Source: Alteromonas marina
GTDB taxonomy: Bacteria; Pseudomonadota; Gammaproteobacteria; Enterobacterales; Alteromonadaceae
NCBI RefSeq assembly: GCF_000808575.1
Contig: NZ_JWLW01000065.1
Location: 83,767-147,766 of the forward strand
Reading direction: 5' to 3'
DNA: 64,000 nucleotides
Positions within the stretch are counted from its first letter, which is position 1. The number at the start of each line of letters is the position of its first letter. Below the pieces are notes generated by a model that was not told the DNA's origin, made no database searches, and saw only the letters and a list, made by a program, of their open reading frames with translations. Both the position numbers and the translations under genes were made by a program. Shown one piece after another: positions 19,045 to 27,792 of the stretch.

Positions 19045-19284
19045 ATGAAAGGTTTACGCTTTATAGGTTTAGGCTTAGTAGGCTTAAGCGCAATGGCGTT
19101 CTCTGTAATTGCAGCTGCATCAGACGAAGCACCTGCAGAGCTGGTAGCGGAATTAACCCAGTTCTGTAAAGAAATCGCTGAAGAAGAAGGTACAAAAGGC
19201 AAGTCGGAAGACGTATTTGTATTAGAGTGCGTAAATGATGAGCTAGAAGCTGAAGGTTACCAGAAACTGAAATCTTTAAACTGA
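19045..19284 (+). CDS. Small exported hypothetical protein
   Basis: Seventy-nine residues with a clear signal peptide (hydrophobic residues 5-24, cleavage likely after AAA) leaving about 54 acidic residues with two cysteines (QFCKEIAEEEG and VLECVNDEL), which could form a disulfide. It has a proper ribosome site (ACGAGGTAATT before ATG) and its own terminator, so it is very probably expressed. No named family recognised. Confidence 0.75.
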   Translation: MKGLRFIGLGLVGLSAMAFSVIAAASDEAPAELVAELTQFCKEIAEEEGTKGKSEDVFVLECVNDELEAEGYQKLKSLN

Positions 19285-19329
19285 TATATTAAGGTGAGTT
19301 ACTGATTCACTTTAACTGAATGAATGATA

Positions 19330-19359
19330 AAGCCTCGCCAGAAATGGCGGGGCTTTTTT
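19330..19359 (+). terminator. Rho-independent terminator after the small exported protein gene
   Basis: AAGCCTCGCCA and TGGCGGGGCTT form an 11-bp stem (one G-T pair) around GAAA, followed by TTTTT, about 45 bases after the stop codon. Confidence 0.93.
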
Positions 19360-19441
19360 GTGCTCTGCATTTGAAGTGCCTTTTCGAGTTCCCTAGCATT
19401 GTATATAGCAATGCATGCAACGGTGGCTTTAGTTGAAAGCA

Positions 19442-19777
19442 TCAGCGTTCAAAAAATGCATCAACCAAATCGGCGAGCGACTCCTCTAGCTCTTCTTCGA
19501 AAGCATCGATATCAATACCAAAGCTATCCATATATTTAGCCGCATTGTCACGGGAAAGTACGGCATTTTTTATCTGGAACTCAAGCTCGGGCAGTGTCTT
19601 GTCGTAGCGGGGCTTAATGGTCCATCGCAAACAATGACCATGGTTGTCTTTTAGCCTTTTTTTGGCAAATACACAAAACTCCTCGACGTAGTCAGCACCT
19701 TGCGGCCCAAGACATCCCGGTTCTATGCGGTACATTACCAGCAGCTTTTTATATAGCGGAAGTCGCGTTTCCATCAC
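19442..19777 (-). CDS. Conserved hypothetical helical protein
   Basis: An unrecognised protein of 111 residues from the GTG-ATG start, with charged helices, four cysteines (EPGCLG, EFCVFAKKR, HCLRW) and an acidic C-terminal helix. The frame stays open upstream for 18 more residues that read as part of the same amphipathic helix (SKLSDNQLFKLIED), reaching a CTG at 19831; the true protein may therefore start further upstream than any ATG/GTG/TTG allows. It follows the CDF transporter on the same strand. Confidence 0.6.
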   Translation of the reverse strand: MMETRLPLYKKLLVMYRIEPGCLGPQGADYVEEFCVFAKKRLKDNHGHCLRWTIKPRYDKTLPELEFQIKNAVLSRDNAAKYMDSFGIDIDAFEEELEESLADLVDAFFER

Positions 19778-19876
19778 ATCTTCAATTAGCTTAAAGAGTT
19801 GATTATCGGAAAGTTTGGAGGATTTTGCCAGCCAAGTAAGGGGAGAATGCGAGAAATTTCACACTCCCCCGTGTCA

Positions 19877-20797
19877 TTACTCTGCAAGCTCAGGATCTTT
19901 TATGAACAAGATATCCATGATGATTGCAGGATCCCACTCGCGCATTTCTGCTTCGCATTTCAGTCGAATTTCGTCTAACTCACTGATCGTTGCAATCGAG
20001 AATGCGTCATCCACGATAATGTGGACTAACAGATAGACATCCCTACCCCGCTTACTAATTCGCACTTCCACATGTTCGTATGGGACGTCAGCCAACGTTT
20101 TTTTGAATTTTTTCTCGATTACCGCCGAGATAGCTTCAGGCGGCGCTTTGTTAATTACTTCATTAAGGCTTTCACGCAAAATCTTAAAAGGCACCGGCAA
20201 CATTGCCGAACCAAGAATAATCAATAAAACAGGATCAACGTACGGCGACAGCGTTCTATATTCCGTCAACTCTAACGCGTAGGCCAAAATAAAAGCGAAC
20301 AAGATGGATGCACTTAGCACGCCGTCTATCATCCAAGTGTGAGAATCCACTTTTACTAAGTCGGACAGTAAATGCTTACCTTTTACTCGCATGTACAGAG
20401 AGATACTAAAACAGCCAACCGTTGCCACAACACCGTAGACCATACCAATACCATACTCAGCTGCGTGTCCACCTGCTAATAAACTCTTAACAGAGCTCGC
20501 GACCGCATACACACACGTGGCAATGATAATAAGCGACTTAAACATGTTTAGCGTAGGTTCAATTGCCGTGTAACCAAAGTGAAACCGGTCATCGTCAGGA
20601 CGTTGAACCAAATTGGCCACTTTGAGCGTTAGCATTGACATAACAAAAGCAATTAACGAGTAAGCAGCATCAAATAAAATAGCGCCTGAGCTCGTTAAAA
20701 TGGCAAAACCAAACGCAATAACGACAAATGCGCCGGCAATATAAAAAGAAAGCGTTAATAGACGCTTTTCTTCAAGGTGATGGAAGCCAATGTCCAT
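19877..20797 (-). CDS. Cation diffusion facilitator-family transporter with altered metal sites
   Basis: An inner-membrane transporter of the CDF fold: six hydrophobic segments and a C-terminal cytoplasmic alpha/beta domain (ending in VEVRISKRGRDVYLLVHIIVDD). Aligned by eye with YiiP, the transmembrane zinc ligands are changed: the D-x3-D of helix 2 is D46-x3-S50 and the H-x3-D of helix 5 is T157-x3-D161 (numbering from the GTG at 20806). The site-B region reads DDDRFHFGYTAIEP, where YiiP has a His at the Tyr. A noncanonical substrate or mechanism is likely. The ATG at 20797 is preferred because GAAGTGA lies just upstream. Confidence 0.82.
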   Translation of the reverse strand: MDIGFHHLEEKRLLTLSFYIAGAFVVIAFGFAILTSSGAILFDAAYSLIAFVMSMLTLKVANLVQRPDDDRFHFGYTAIEPTLNMFKSLIIIATCVYAVASSVKSLLAGGHAAEYGIGMVYGVVATVGCFSISLYMRVKGKHLLSDLVKVDSHTWMIDGVLSASILFAFILAYALELTEYRTLSPYVDPVLLIILGSAMLPVPFKILRESLNEVINKAPPEAISAVIEKKFKKTLADVPYEHVEVRISKRGRDVYLLVHIIVDDAFSIATISELDEIRLKCEAEMREWDPAIIMDILFIKDPELAE

Positions 20798-20959
20798 GAA
20801 AATCACTTCGAAATTAAGGTGCGCGGATTCTACTCCGATATTTTAAAAAAAATAGTGCTTTGAATAAAAATATTGCTATTTTTTTAAGCAATTCAGTGAT
20901 ACATAGCGCCTATATTATTTCGACTCAACGCACTGCGTTTTTAGCACCCTTTTTAAACT

Positions 20960-22015
20960 ATGAAAATCGTTACCCATCCTTCTATAAAAAGTTACTTTGA
21001 TGCTGATGAAAGCCGGCAGGAAGTCGAACAGGCATTCTCTCGAGGGCTTGCTTATGCGGGCCATTCCCTAATGGTGCCAGAGAAGTTTAGCTATCAAGTA
21101 CTGCCTCACTTTAGCGACCGTTATGCGTTGTTTAATCAAGGTGAGAATTATGAACTTATATCCAATATTTGCTTACATCGACAAGCTCAACTTCTTGAAG
21201 GGCAAGGCCGGGCACGCAGTATAGTTTGTAAACTTCACTGCTGGAGCTATGACAATACAGGCCAGCTTAAAGGTGCGCCCCACTTTAAGGATGCCCCTAG
21301 CGGTCAGTTGAAAAAGGAATCACTGTCAGTGTGGAACGGTCTTCTATTTCGAGGGCGCTCTCCTAATATGGACTTATCTGCCCTTGGACTTGAGGACTAT
21401 CTCGACTTTACCGATTACTTTTACGCCGGTTCTGAAACCACGGAATATCAATTTAACTGGAAGACATTCATCGAAATCTATCTAGAGAACTATCACGTGT
21501 ACTCCATGCACCCTGGGCTTCGCCAGTTTGTTAAACCCGATGATTTAGAATGGTCGTTTGGCGATGATTTTTCAGTTCAAAAAGTTGGGCTAGGCGACCA
21601 GCTTACCAAGCGCACAACACCGCGTTACAGAGAGTTCCAAGACGCATTATTGGCACGATTTGGGCAAACACTTCCTCGCTTTGGCGCAATATGGTGCTTT
21701 TTGTACCCTAATATTATGATTGAGTGGTACCCAGATATTATTGTCGTCAGCACGATTTACCCCAAGGGTGCCGGCGCATGTGTAAACCACGTTGAATTTT
21801 ATTATCCCGAAGCACTTTATAAAGATATGCCAGACTACTTTGCAGCGGAAAAAGCGGCCTATATGGAAACAGCTGTAGAAGATGAAGAAGCCTGCCTATT
21901 GCTAGAAAAAGGTCGACGAGCACTTTATTTATCAGGCGAAGAAGAACACGGTCCCATAGAACCGTTTTTAGAAGCGGGCGTGGCGCATTTTTACGATTGG
22001 CTTGCTAAACAGTAG
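20960..22015 (+). CDS. Rieske 2Fe-2S aromatic ring-hydroxylating oxygenase alpha subunit
   Basis: A mononuclear iron oxygenase. The Rieske cluster ligands are C71-x-H73 (ICLHRQA) and C90-x2-H93 (VCKLHCW). The iron site has H179 and H184 (ENYHVYSMHPGL) and probably D308 in ETAVEDEEAC. At 351 residues it is shorter than classical dioxygenases (about 450) and resembles the CMO/carnitine- or choline-monooxygenase-like subgroup. No reductase or ferredoxin gene is adjacent, so electrons must come from elsewhere. The substrate is unknown. The ATG at 20960 has no strong ribosome site but is the only reasonable start. Confidence 0.88.
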   Translation: MKIVTHPSIKSYFDADESRQEVEQAFSRGLAYAGHSLMVPEKFSYQVLPHFSDRYALFNQGENYELISNICLHRQAQLLEGQGRARSIVCKLHCWSYDNTGQLKGAPHFKDAPSGQLKKESLSVWNGLLFRGRSPNMDLSALGLEDYLDFTDYFYAGSETTEYQFNWKTFIEIYLENYHVYSMHPGLRQFVKPDDLEWSFGDDFSVQKVGLGDQLTKRTTPRYREFQDALLARFGQTLPRFGAIWCFLYPNIMIEWYPDIIVVSTIYPKGAGACVNHVEFYYPEALYKDMPDYFAAEKAAYMETAVEDEEACLLLEKGRRALYLSGEEEHGPIEPFLEAGVAHFYDWLAKQ

Positions 22016-22062
22016 CAGTCTTAGTGCTTTAAATAGTGGTATTTCACAAAAAAGGAGTTTTG

Positions 22063-22461
22063 ATGAACAATTACAAAGGGTCTTGTTTGTGCGGGTCGGT
22101 AACTTTTAAAATTGAGGGTGATTTTGACAGTTTTTATCTGTGCCACTGCAAACATTGTCAAAAGGATACAGGTTCGGCCTTCGCAGCCAACCTGTTTTCA
22201 AGTTCGGCTATATTAACTTGGGCATCGGGTGTTGACGCTGTAGTCAACTTCACGCTCGAGAACACGCGTCATAGCAAAAGTTTCTGTAAAATCTGTGGTT
22301 CAGCCCTTCCGTGTACTCAACTCGGTGACATTCTAGCCGTACCCGCTGGGTGTATGGATACAAAACTACTCATAAAACCTACTGCACATATCTTCGGCGT
22401 AAGCAAAGCTGCGTGGGAAGAAAACTTAGAAACCATCACAAAATTTGAACGGTTACCGTAA
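22063..22461 (+). CDS. GFA (CENP-V) domain zinc protein
   Basis: A 132-residue member of the glutathione-dependent formaldehyde-activating enzyme fold. Zinc cysteines are visible as CLCGSVTF (C8, C10), LCHCKHCQ (C27, C29, C32) and FCKICGS. The ATG at 22063 follows AAAGGAG at ideal distance; the upstream ATG at 22036 has none. Whether it acts on formaldehyde adducts is not known; many family members have no assigned substrate. It follows the Rieske oxygenase gene by 47 bases and may share its transcript. Confidence 0.88.
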   Translation: MNNYKGSCLCGSVTFKIEGDFDSFYLCHCKHCQKDTGSAFAANLFSSSAILTWASGVDAVVNFTLENTRHSKSFCKICGSALPCTQLGDILAVPAGCMDTKLLIKPTAHIFGVSKAAWEENLETITKFERLP

Positions 22462-22781
22462 CAAACATTGAGTACTCATTCGAAACCTAATGGCTTTAAA
22501 CTAAACAAAATTCGCTGCTTGAATAACGGCAGATCGATTGTTGCTCGCATTCACAACATTCTCCGCTTAACGTGTTCCATTTTTGTCAAAAATAGCGAGT
22601 AACTTTTTCAGAAAATTCTATAGATCTCACAATTCCGCCTGTTGTCACCCAACCTTTCAAAAAACATAAACCAATGATCTAAAAACATTTTATTGAAATG
22701 GCATATGCTGTGAATAACTCCATGTGAATACTCTCCTCCGTTTTTAAGCAGTATGGAGGCCGAAAAACCAAGGAGTTAGAT
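22462..22781. other. Intergenic region upstream of the EF-hand gene
   Basis: This AT-rich stretch of 320 bases shows no gene, hairpin terminator or operator that I could support. It ends with the AAGGAG ribosome site of the EF-hand gene. Confidence 0.45.
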
Positions 22782-23258
22782 ATGAAAAAATTAACAATTG
22801 CTACACTAATCAGCGCCGCACTTTCTATTGCCGCGTTTGCTGGCAATGGTATCGAAAAAATAGACTCCACATTTGCCGATTTGGATAACGATGACAACGG
22901 CTATATTTCACGAGAAGAAGCTGACGACGACGAGATTTATGCGCACTTTTCCAAAATTGATACCAATTCAGACATGCAGCTTTCAATTAAAGAGTTCAAT
23001 GCTCATGTAACGAAGCACCCTCACCATTTCCATGACGACGTGCTTGCAACGGTAAAATCGATGAAAGAGAGTATGGTTACAGAAGGTACAATGGAAACGG
23101 AAGTTAAAGTTGATACTGATGTCGATGAAGTGGTTGCCGCGACGAAAGACAAAAGGCTGACTCACGAGCTAGGAGCTAAGACTGAGTTGAAGGCTAACGG
23201 AAACTCAGAAAAGACAAACGGTAGCGGACACCGAGCTTTGTTTATTGGCTTGTTTTAG
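22782..23258 (+). CDS. Exported EF-hand calcium-binding protein
   Basis: A 158-residue protein with a signal peptide (residues 1-20, ending AAFA) and two EF-hand loops: residues 35-46 (D35, D37, N39, G40, E46) and residues 60-71 (D60, N62, D64, E71). It should bind calcium in the periplasm or outside. The C-terminal 60 residues are acidic and repetitive-looking (METEVKVDTDVDEVV) and then become basic. Its last four bases overlap the end of the ParE toxin gene on the opposite strand, so the original C-terminus may have been altered by arrival of the toxin-antitoxin module. Confidence 0.85.
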   Translation: MKKLTIATLISAALSIAAFAGNGIEKIDSTFADLDNDDNGYISREEADDDEIYAHFSKIDTNSDMQLSIKEFNAHVTKHPHHFHDDVLATVKSMKESMVTEGTMETEVKVDTDVDEVVAATKDKRLTHELGAKTELKANGNSEKTNGSGHRALFIGLF

Positions 23259-23542
23259 AGCCAGTCAACGACGTCTTGCCCCCCTAGAATTGCCATTATC
23301 TCAACTTCAATACCATTGTATCGATAGTAAATACTGTCTGAACCATAAGCGCAGCGTCTATACCCCTCTCGAATATGGTCAACTGATTGGTATGCGGATG
23401 GATTATTCGCAATTTTTTCAAATGTCTGAAAAAAACCTTCGAAATACTTATCTGCTTGAAGTTCGCCGAATTCTACATATCCATATGTATAAATACGCCT
23501 GAGATCCTCTTTGGCACTCAACGATAACTTGTAGCTTTCCAT
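23255..23542 (-). CDS. parE: RelE/ParE-family toxin
   Basis: The 95-residue product is a ParE-type toxin: KLSLSAKEDLRRIYTYGYVEFGELQADKYFEGF, GYRRCAYGSDSIYYRYNGIEVEIMAILGGQD. ParE toxins inhibit DNA gyrase; RelE relatives cut mRNA, and the ParE subgroup is favoured by the partner antitoxin type. Its ATG follows the antitoxin stop codon directly (TAAATG), so the two are translated together. It is convergent with, and overlaps by three bases, the EF-hand gene. Confidence 0.88.
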   Translation of the reverse strand: MESYKLSLSAKEDLRRIYTYGYVEFGELQADKYFEGFFQTFEKIANNPSAYQSVDHIREGYRRCAYGSDSIYYRYNGIEVEIMAILGGQDVVDWL

Positions 23543-23773
23543 TTATCTTTTTAACTCAGCCTTGAATTCTTTCAGCATATCTTCAGGCGATTGTTCAATG
23601 AATCCGCTTCTCTCTGCATTGACGAGCTTTTGATTTATTTCCTCAGCGCGTCTAGCCCGACGAATCAAATCATTCACGAGTTCACTTTTGTTTGCATATT
23701 CTCGCGTTTCGTCAACATGACTCTTGAGCCACGCATCATTTTTTTCAGTCAGAGTAATACTTTGACGAGGCAT
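23543..23773 (-). CDS. parD: ParD-family ribbon-helix-helix antitoxin
   Basis: A 76-residue antitoxin. MPRQSITLTEKNDAWLKSHV is the ribbon-helix-helix DNA-binding part and ANKSELVNDLIRRARR the helix; the C-terminal tail (FIEQSPEDMLKEFKAELKR) is the toxin-binding region. The ATG at 23773 follows GGAG and gives the standard ParD length; a longer frame adds 11 unrelated residues. It should autorepress through the palindrome at 23798-23817. Confidence 0.9.
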   Translation of the reverse strand: MPRQSITLTEKNDAWLKSHVDETREYANKSELVNDLIRRARRAEEINQKLVNAERSGFIEQSPEDMLKEFKAELKR

Positions 23774-23797
23774 GACATTTACTCCAATAAACACTAG

Positions 23798-23817
23798 CTG
23801 GTGCAATATTACACCAG
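23798..23817. promoter_or_regulatory. Palindromic operator of the parDE pair
   Basis: CTGGTGCAATATTACACCAG is a 20-bp palindrome with a single mismatched pair, located 24 bases upstream of the parD start. This is where ParD-ParE complexes autorepress in known systems. The protein contact is inferred from position. Confidence 0.75.
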
Positions 23818-23958
23818 GTTTAGTTAAACATCAGTATTTTTTAATTGAGAGACGACAAAGGCCGAAATTATCACAGACAACTTCAGTAATGAGTCCTATT
23901 ATTCGAATCTGACAGATCAAGTTAAGACTGATTCACATTAGATGGATTAAGTAAGCAT

Positions 23959-24177
23959 CTAACTTTCGGGTGTTGACTTAATCACTTCCTCGATTTCACT
24001 GTTACCACTCAAGCGTGCGAGATCAATAAGATAACCTTTTTCTAGCTTATCCAAAGTGTGTCCTTCAAGTCGCGCTTTTACCTCTTCAACATCACCATTG
24101 GCAATAGAAGTTTTAAGCGCTGCATGATTATTTAACGATCGGTCTTCTGTTTTTTCAGCTGAATCATTCGCAGTCAT
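23959..24177 (-). CDS. Small hypothetical protein with ankyrin-like helices
   Basis: Seventy-two residues, soluble, acidic. The segment NHAALKTSIANGDVEEVKARLEG and the following KGYLIDLARLSGNSEIEEVI look like a pair of ankyrin-type helix-turn-helix units, but this is too short to assign. It has its own start region and lies 87 bases past the GH13 gene on the opposite side of its end, so it is probably independent. Confidence 0.55.
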   Translation of the reverse strand: MTANDSAEKTEDRSLNNHAALKTSIANGDVEEVKARLEGHTLDKLEKGYLIDLARLSGNSEIEEVIKSTPES

Positions 24178-24263
24178 CGTTCATCCTTAATTTTCACTTA
24201 GTAAAAAAAACATTAGTGCTTTTTACCTTTTGTAGTTAAAGATGACACTAAACGATCACACCG

Positions 24264-25568
24264 TTATGCAATCCATATCTCGAACTGCCAAGGCGTGAGT
24301 TTACACACTGAATCAGCGCTGAAGGTTTTCTTTTCGTCGCGCTCCCAGTGCGCATACTCACCTTCAAACAACGGTTCTTCAAACGTTACATCAAGCTGCT
24401 CATTTGAAAAATTAATCACAACGAACACTTTTTCATTTTCATTACAACGTACAAAACTAAAAACCTTATCCATCTTAGAATTTGGCACCTGAATCATTCT
24501 TGCCCCGTACTCTCCGTTCCCTAGCACGGCTTTCGACTTTTTAAGAGCAATTAGCTTGCGGTACAAGTTGCCTATTTCATGTTCTTGCCATTCAATAGGA
24601 TCGCGCTCAAAGAACGCTAAACGCTTGGTTTCCCCAGCTTCTTGCCCATTATGAATGAGCGGCATGCCCTCACCTATTACCGATAAAGCAATGCAGGCTT
24701 CAAGCGCATCACCAAATTGTTCGCGCTGAGTGCCATCCCAGGCATTTTTGTCATGATTACTAACGAAGGTCATTCTGTAAGCGGAGTGAGGCCAGCTGCG
24801 TTCGTTCCACGAATAATACTTGCGCAACCTATCTAGTGAGCACTTTCCATGAGCGAGTTCATGCAATGTTTCATTCCAGCTCCACGCGTAAGTCATATTG
24901 AACGCATTTTCGTGAAGATCGCGATTCTCCCACTCAGCCAACATGAAAACTGGTCTGATTGCGCTTAGCGTTTGCACTGCTTGCTGCCAAAAATCGTTGG
25001 GGACATACCCCGCTACATCACAGCGGAATCCATCAATATCGAATTTTTCAACCCAATAGCAGAGCGCGTTAATCATGTATTTGCGAAGACCTATTTGTTC
25101 GTAATCGAACTCAATAATATCGCTCCAGTCCCACCAGGGAGATGGACGAAAATCTCCTTTGTAGTCTTTGGCGTACCACTCTGGGTGCTGTTCAACCAAA
25201 GGATTATCCCACGCACTGTGATTTGGCACCCAGTCTATGATGACTTTTAGCGAAAGCTTGTGCGCTTCATCCACCAGCGCTTTGAAATCCTCTTCGCTCC
25301 CAAATTCAGGGTTAATGGCCAGATAGTCTTTTACTGCATAGGGGCTACCAAGCTCCCCTTTCCTGTTTTTTTCCCCAATAGGATGTACAGGCATTAGCCA
25401 AACAATATCCGCGCCGAGTGACTTAATATGAGCTAACCCTTTTCTCACTCCTTCAAAATTACCTTGCTCTGAAAACTGTCGAGTGTTGACCTGATAAATA
25501 ACTGCGTGAGATGACCATTCTGGCTGAAGCACGTTATATCGTTTCTTAGGAACAGGATTGATATCCAT
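24264..25568 (-). CDS. Alpha-amylase family (GH13) glycoside hydrolase, cytoplasmic
   Basis: An enzyme acting on alpha-glucans or maltodextrins. It lacks a signal peptide, so it acts inside the cell. The four conserved GH13 regions are present: IDWVPNH (residues 111-117), GFRCDVAG with the nucleophile D184, LAEWENRD with the acid/base E212, and VSNHDKN with D273. At 434 residues it is compact, like small maltogenic or neopullulanase-type enzymes. A C-terminal beta domain follows (VFVVINFSNEQLDV). No other starch genes are nearby. Confidence 0.92.
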   Translation of the reverse strand: MDINPVPKKRYNVLQPEWSSHAVIYQVNTRQFSEQGNFEGVRKGLAHIKSLGADIVWLMPVHPIGEKNRKGELGSPYAVKDYLAINPEFGSEEDFKALVDEAHKLSLKVIIDWVPNHSAWDNPLVEQHPEWYAKDYKGDFRPSPWWDWSDIIEFDYEQIGLRKYMINALCYWVEKFDIDGFRCDVAGYVPNDFWQQAVQTLSAIRPVFMLAEWENRDLHENAFNMTYAWSWNETLHELAHGKCSLDRLRKYYSWNERSWPHSAYRMTFVSNHDKNAWDGTQREQFGDALEACIALSVIGEGMPLIHNGQEAGETKRLAFFERDPIEWQEHEIGNLYRKLIALKKSKAVLGNGEYGARMIQVPNSKMDKVFSFVRCNENEKVFVVINFSNEQLDVTFEEPLFEGEYAHWERDEKKTFSADSVCKLTPWQFEIWIA

Positions 25569-25681
25569 ATTATCTTTCCTTATCGAGATTAGCGTTTAGA
25601 AGAAGAATCTGGTTCTGCGTCGAGTTACTTTAGGCTTCAAATTGCAGCGAGCTGGGCTTTTAACTGCCGTAAGCTCGTGGC

Positions 25682-26590
25682 TTAAAGAATAGGTAAACTT
25701 GTAACACCTAAAATTAGTACCCAAATACCGAAAAAAAGTTTTAGACGCTGAACCGAAAATGCTAAAACAACAAACTTTGCAATCGTTCCACCGACTATTG
25801 CACCTGCCCCAGCAAACAAAACAACCTGCCATACCACAGACTCGCTTATAAAAGCGTGATATGGCAATGCAGACCACACAGTAAAAGCCGACAAGATAAC
25901 CGCGCTGGCAATAGACAAAGTTACATTAAACCCTCGAATTATGAGGTAAACAGCGACTAACTCTCCTACTCCTACCGAAAGCCACGCGGTGATAATGCCG
26001 CCTAAAAAACCAATGAAAGGTAAAAGCAAAAGATCTTTCGTATGTAAGTCTTTTTTGAAATGGGTACGCTTCATTAGCGGAATAGAAGCAAATATTGCGA
26101 TTGCTAATAGAATAGAAAAACTACCAAAAGCGATGTGAAGGTTATTGGCCCCACCCCACAAATGCTCTAGAAGCCTTGTACTTTGAGAAGAATACTGAGC
26201 GAATCCTATGCCGCATATTGACGAGGGAACCGTTAACATCAATACACTGGGTAATGCCTTCCAATACTGATCATACTTGTGTTGGTGTTTATAATACGCG
26301 GCCCAAGTTAGTGCCCCCGCGGTCATACCACAGCATTGTATGGCGAAACTCGTTGCCACAACGCTTTGCGCAGAAAATGACAGGTAGTTAAAAAACGGAA
26401 CGAAAACCACGCCACCGCCAGCTCCAGTGGCATTCGCAAATATAGCACCAATAACGCCAAGAACGCTGAAAAGCCCGAACTCTTTAACAAGCTCAATAGG
26501 GGCTGGTTGCGCTAGCAAACTGCCGATCCATAAAAATAAAAGTACTATCAACGCTGTTTTACCAGCGTTTTGCTTGATGAGAGAAATCAC
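25682..26590 (-). CDS. TauE/SafE-family sulfite/organosulfonate exporter-like permease
   Basis: A 302-residue inner-membrane protein with about eight hydrophobic segments and the two-repeat TauE pattern (ANATGAGGGVVFVPFFNYLSFSAQSVVATS in the first half, IGFLGGIITAWLSVGVGELVAVYLIIRGF in the second). Family members move sulfite, sulfoacetate or similar anions; the substrate here is unknown. The neighbouring frame inside its start is a shadow. It is alone on its strand, next to the GH13 gene. Confidence 0.85.
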   Translation of the reverse strand: MISLIKQNAGKTALIVLLFLWIGSLLAQPAPIELVKEFGLFSVLGVIGAIFANATGAGGGVVFVPFFNYLSFSAQSVVATSFAIQCCGMTAGALTWAAYYKHQHKYDQYWKALPSVLMLTVPSSICGIGFAQYSSQSTRLLEHLWGGANNLHIAFGSFSILLAIAIFASIPLMKRTHFKKDLHTKDLLLLPFIGFLGGIITAWLSVGVGELVAVYLIIRGFNVTLSIASAVILSAFTVWSALPYHAFISESVVWQVVLFAGAGAIVGGTIAKFVVLAFSVQRLKLFFGIWVLILGVTSLPIL

Positions 26591-26743
26591 ATACGTCCTT
26601 AAGGCAGAAAATACGGCAAGTTACACGGCATGACTTTTCTAAGTACGCAGCCAACTAGCACCTGTACAATTTTCAAACTATTGTTATCCCACTACGTATA
26701 AGGTTTTACTTACACAGATATCATATACAGCATTTTAAAAAAC

Positions 26744-27226
26744 ATGGTTGAAGTATCTACATTTGAGCACCAGGTGCAACTGCATCTTTCGCCAAACCGC
26801 TCAGCAACATGGCAACAGACAAAGCACCTTATTGCAGCTTTTGCCCTTTTTATCAGCTCGATAGCTATTGCTTGGTCACTGGCCGGTGCGTGGGTCATAT
26901 TACCTTTTGCAGGATTGGAGGTCGGGTTACTGGCACTGATTATGTATTTGGTTTCTAAAGCAACATACCGCTGGGAGACGCTCTTAATTTCATCAAACAG
27001 CATTCAAGTCACTAGCTCAAACGGTATCAGCATAGAATTCTTCCGCCCTGATACGTACTTGTACTATAAAAAAGACTTGAGCTTAAAATGTGCGCCACAG
27101 CTTGTGCTACAAGCCCCTCTGCAGCAATTTGAAGTGGGATCATTTTTAAATTTAGAAGACAAAGAGCGTGTTCATGAATGTATGCAAAAGGCGGGGATCG
27201 CAGTATGTTCGAATAAGTGGTGGTAA
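26744..27226 (+). CDS. DUF2244 membrane protein
   Basis: A 160-residue protein with LHLSPNRSATWQQTKHL and WVILPFAGLEVGLLALIMYLV, the hallmark of DUF2244, including two adjacent transmembrane helices (about residues 28-67). Function unknown; in some proteobacteria the family sits near cytochrome oxidase genes, but not here. The start is an ATG with AAAAAAC upstream rather than a classical ribosome site. Confidence 0.85.
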   Translation: MVEVSTFEHQVQLHLSPNRSATWQQTKHLIAAFALFISSIAIAWSLAGAWVILPFAGLEVGLLALIMYLVSKATYRWETLLISSNSIQVTSSNGISIEFFRPDTYLYYKKDLSLKCAPQLVLQAPLQQFEVGSFLNLEDKERVHECMQKAGIAVCSNKWW

Positions 27227-27366
27227 TTCGTGTTGCTTTGAAATGCAACCAATGCGTAAGGCTCCTTATCGTACATGACACAAAATTAATGATCATTGTG
27301 GCTATTTTCGACTAATTAGATATAAGACGCAGCTATAACGAGTTGCGACCTAATGAGGGTTACACT

Positions 27367-27612
27367 ATGAACTTATACATCGAGTCACTAGAAGGCGGCA
27401 ATTACCTCGCATCAACCGGTATGGGCGCCTCACGCACCTTGGTTCGCGACAACAAGTCACAACCTAAAACGTTTCACTGTTTGAACGAGATTAGGGAGCA
27501 TTTTGACTCTCAAGCCTTTGAGAAAGTTTGGCTCCGTCAAAGCACACCGTATGAAGAAATGGTTGGTCAAACCGATCATCCCGGTGCGTTAGAGCTTGAA
27601 ATTGAGTGGTAG
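27367..27612 (+). CDS. DUF6482-type small protein
   Basis: An 81-residue soluble protein with the pattern MNLYIESLEGGNYLAS, a conserved-looking LRQSTPYEEMVGQ and an acidic end; it matches what I recall of DUF6482, common in marine gammaproteobacteria, with unknown function. I chose the ATG at 27367, following GAGGGTTACACT; the upstream ATG at 27343 lacks a ribosome site. Confidence 0.7.
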   Translation: MNLYIESLEGGNYLASTGMGASRTLVRDNKSQPKTFHCLNEIREHFDSQAFEKVWLRQSTPYEEMVGQTDHPGALELEIEW

Positions 27613-27792
27613 CGACTTGCAGGTGTCCTAGCAAGTAAGACCAATAGTTTTCAATATTCCATGCACCACTTAGCACGTTTTTTGCGTACAACTAATGTGA
27701 CGTAAATTAAAACGGTATTTTATTGAATTAGAAACAGTAAGAATGGTCTTCTTCTGTAGTTAATAAAATACCTACATGCTAAGGAGAATTGC

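Noticed and set aside
25596..25877. A 93-residue frame overlapping the TauE gene
   Set aside because: Cys/Phe/Arg-rich composition and position inside the TauE coding region mark it as a shadow.
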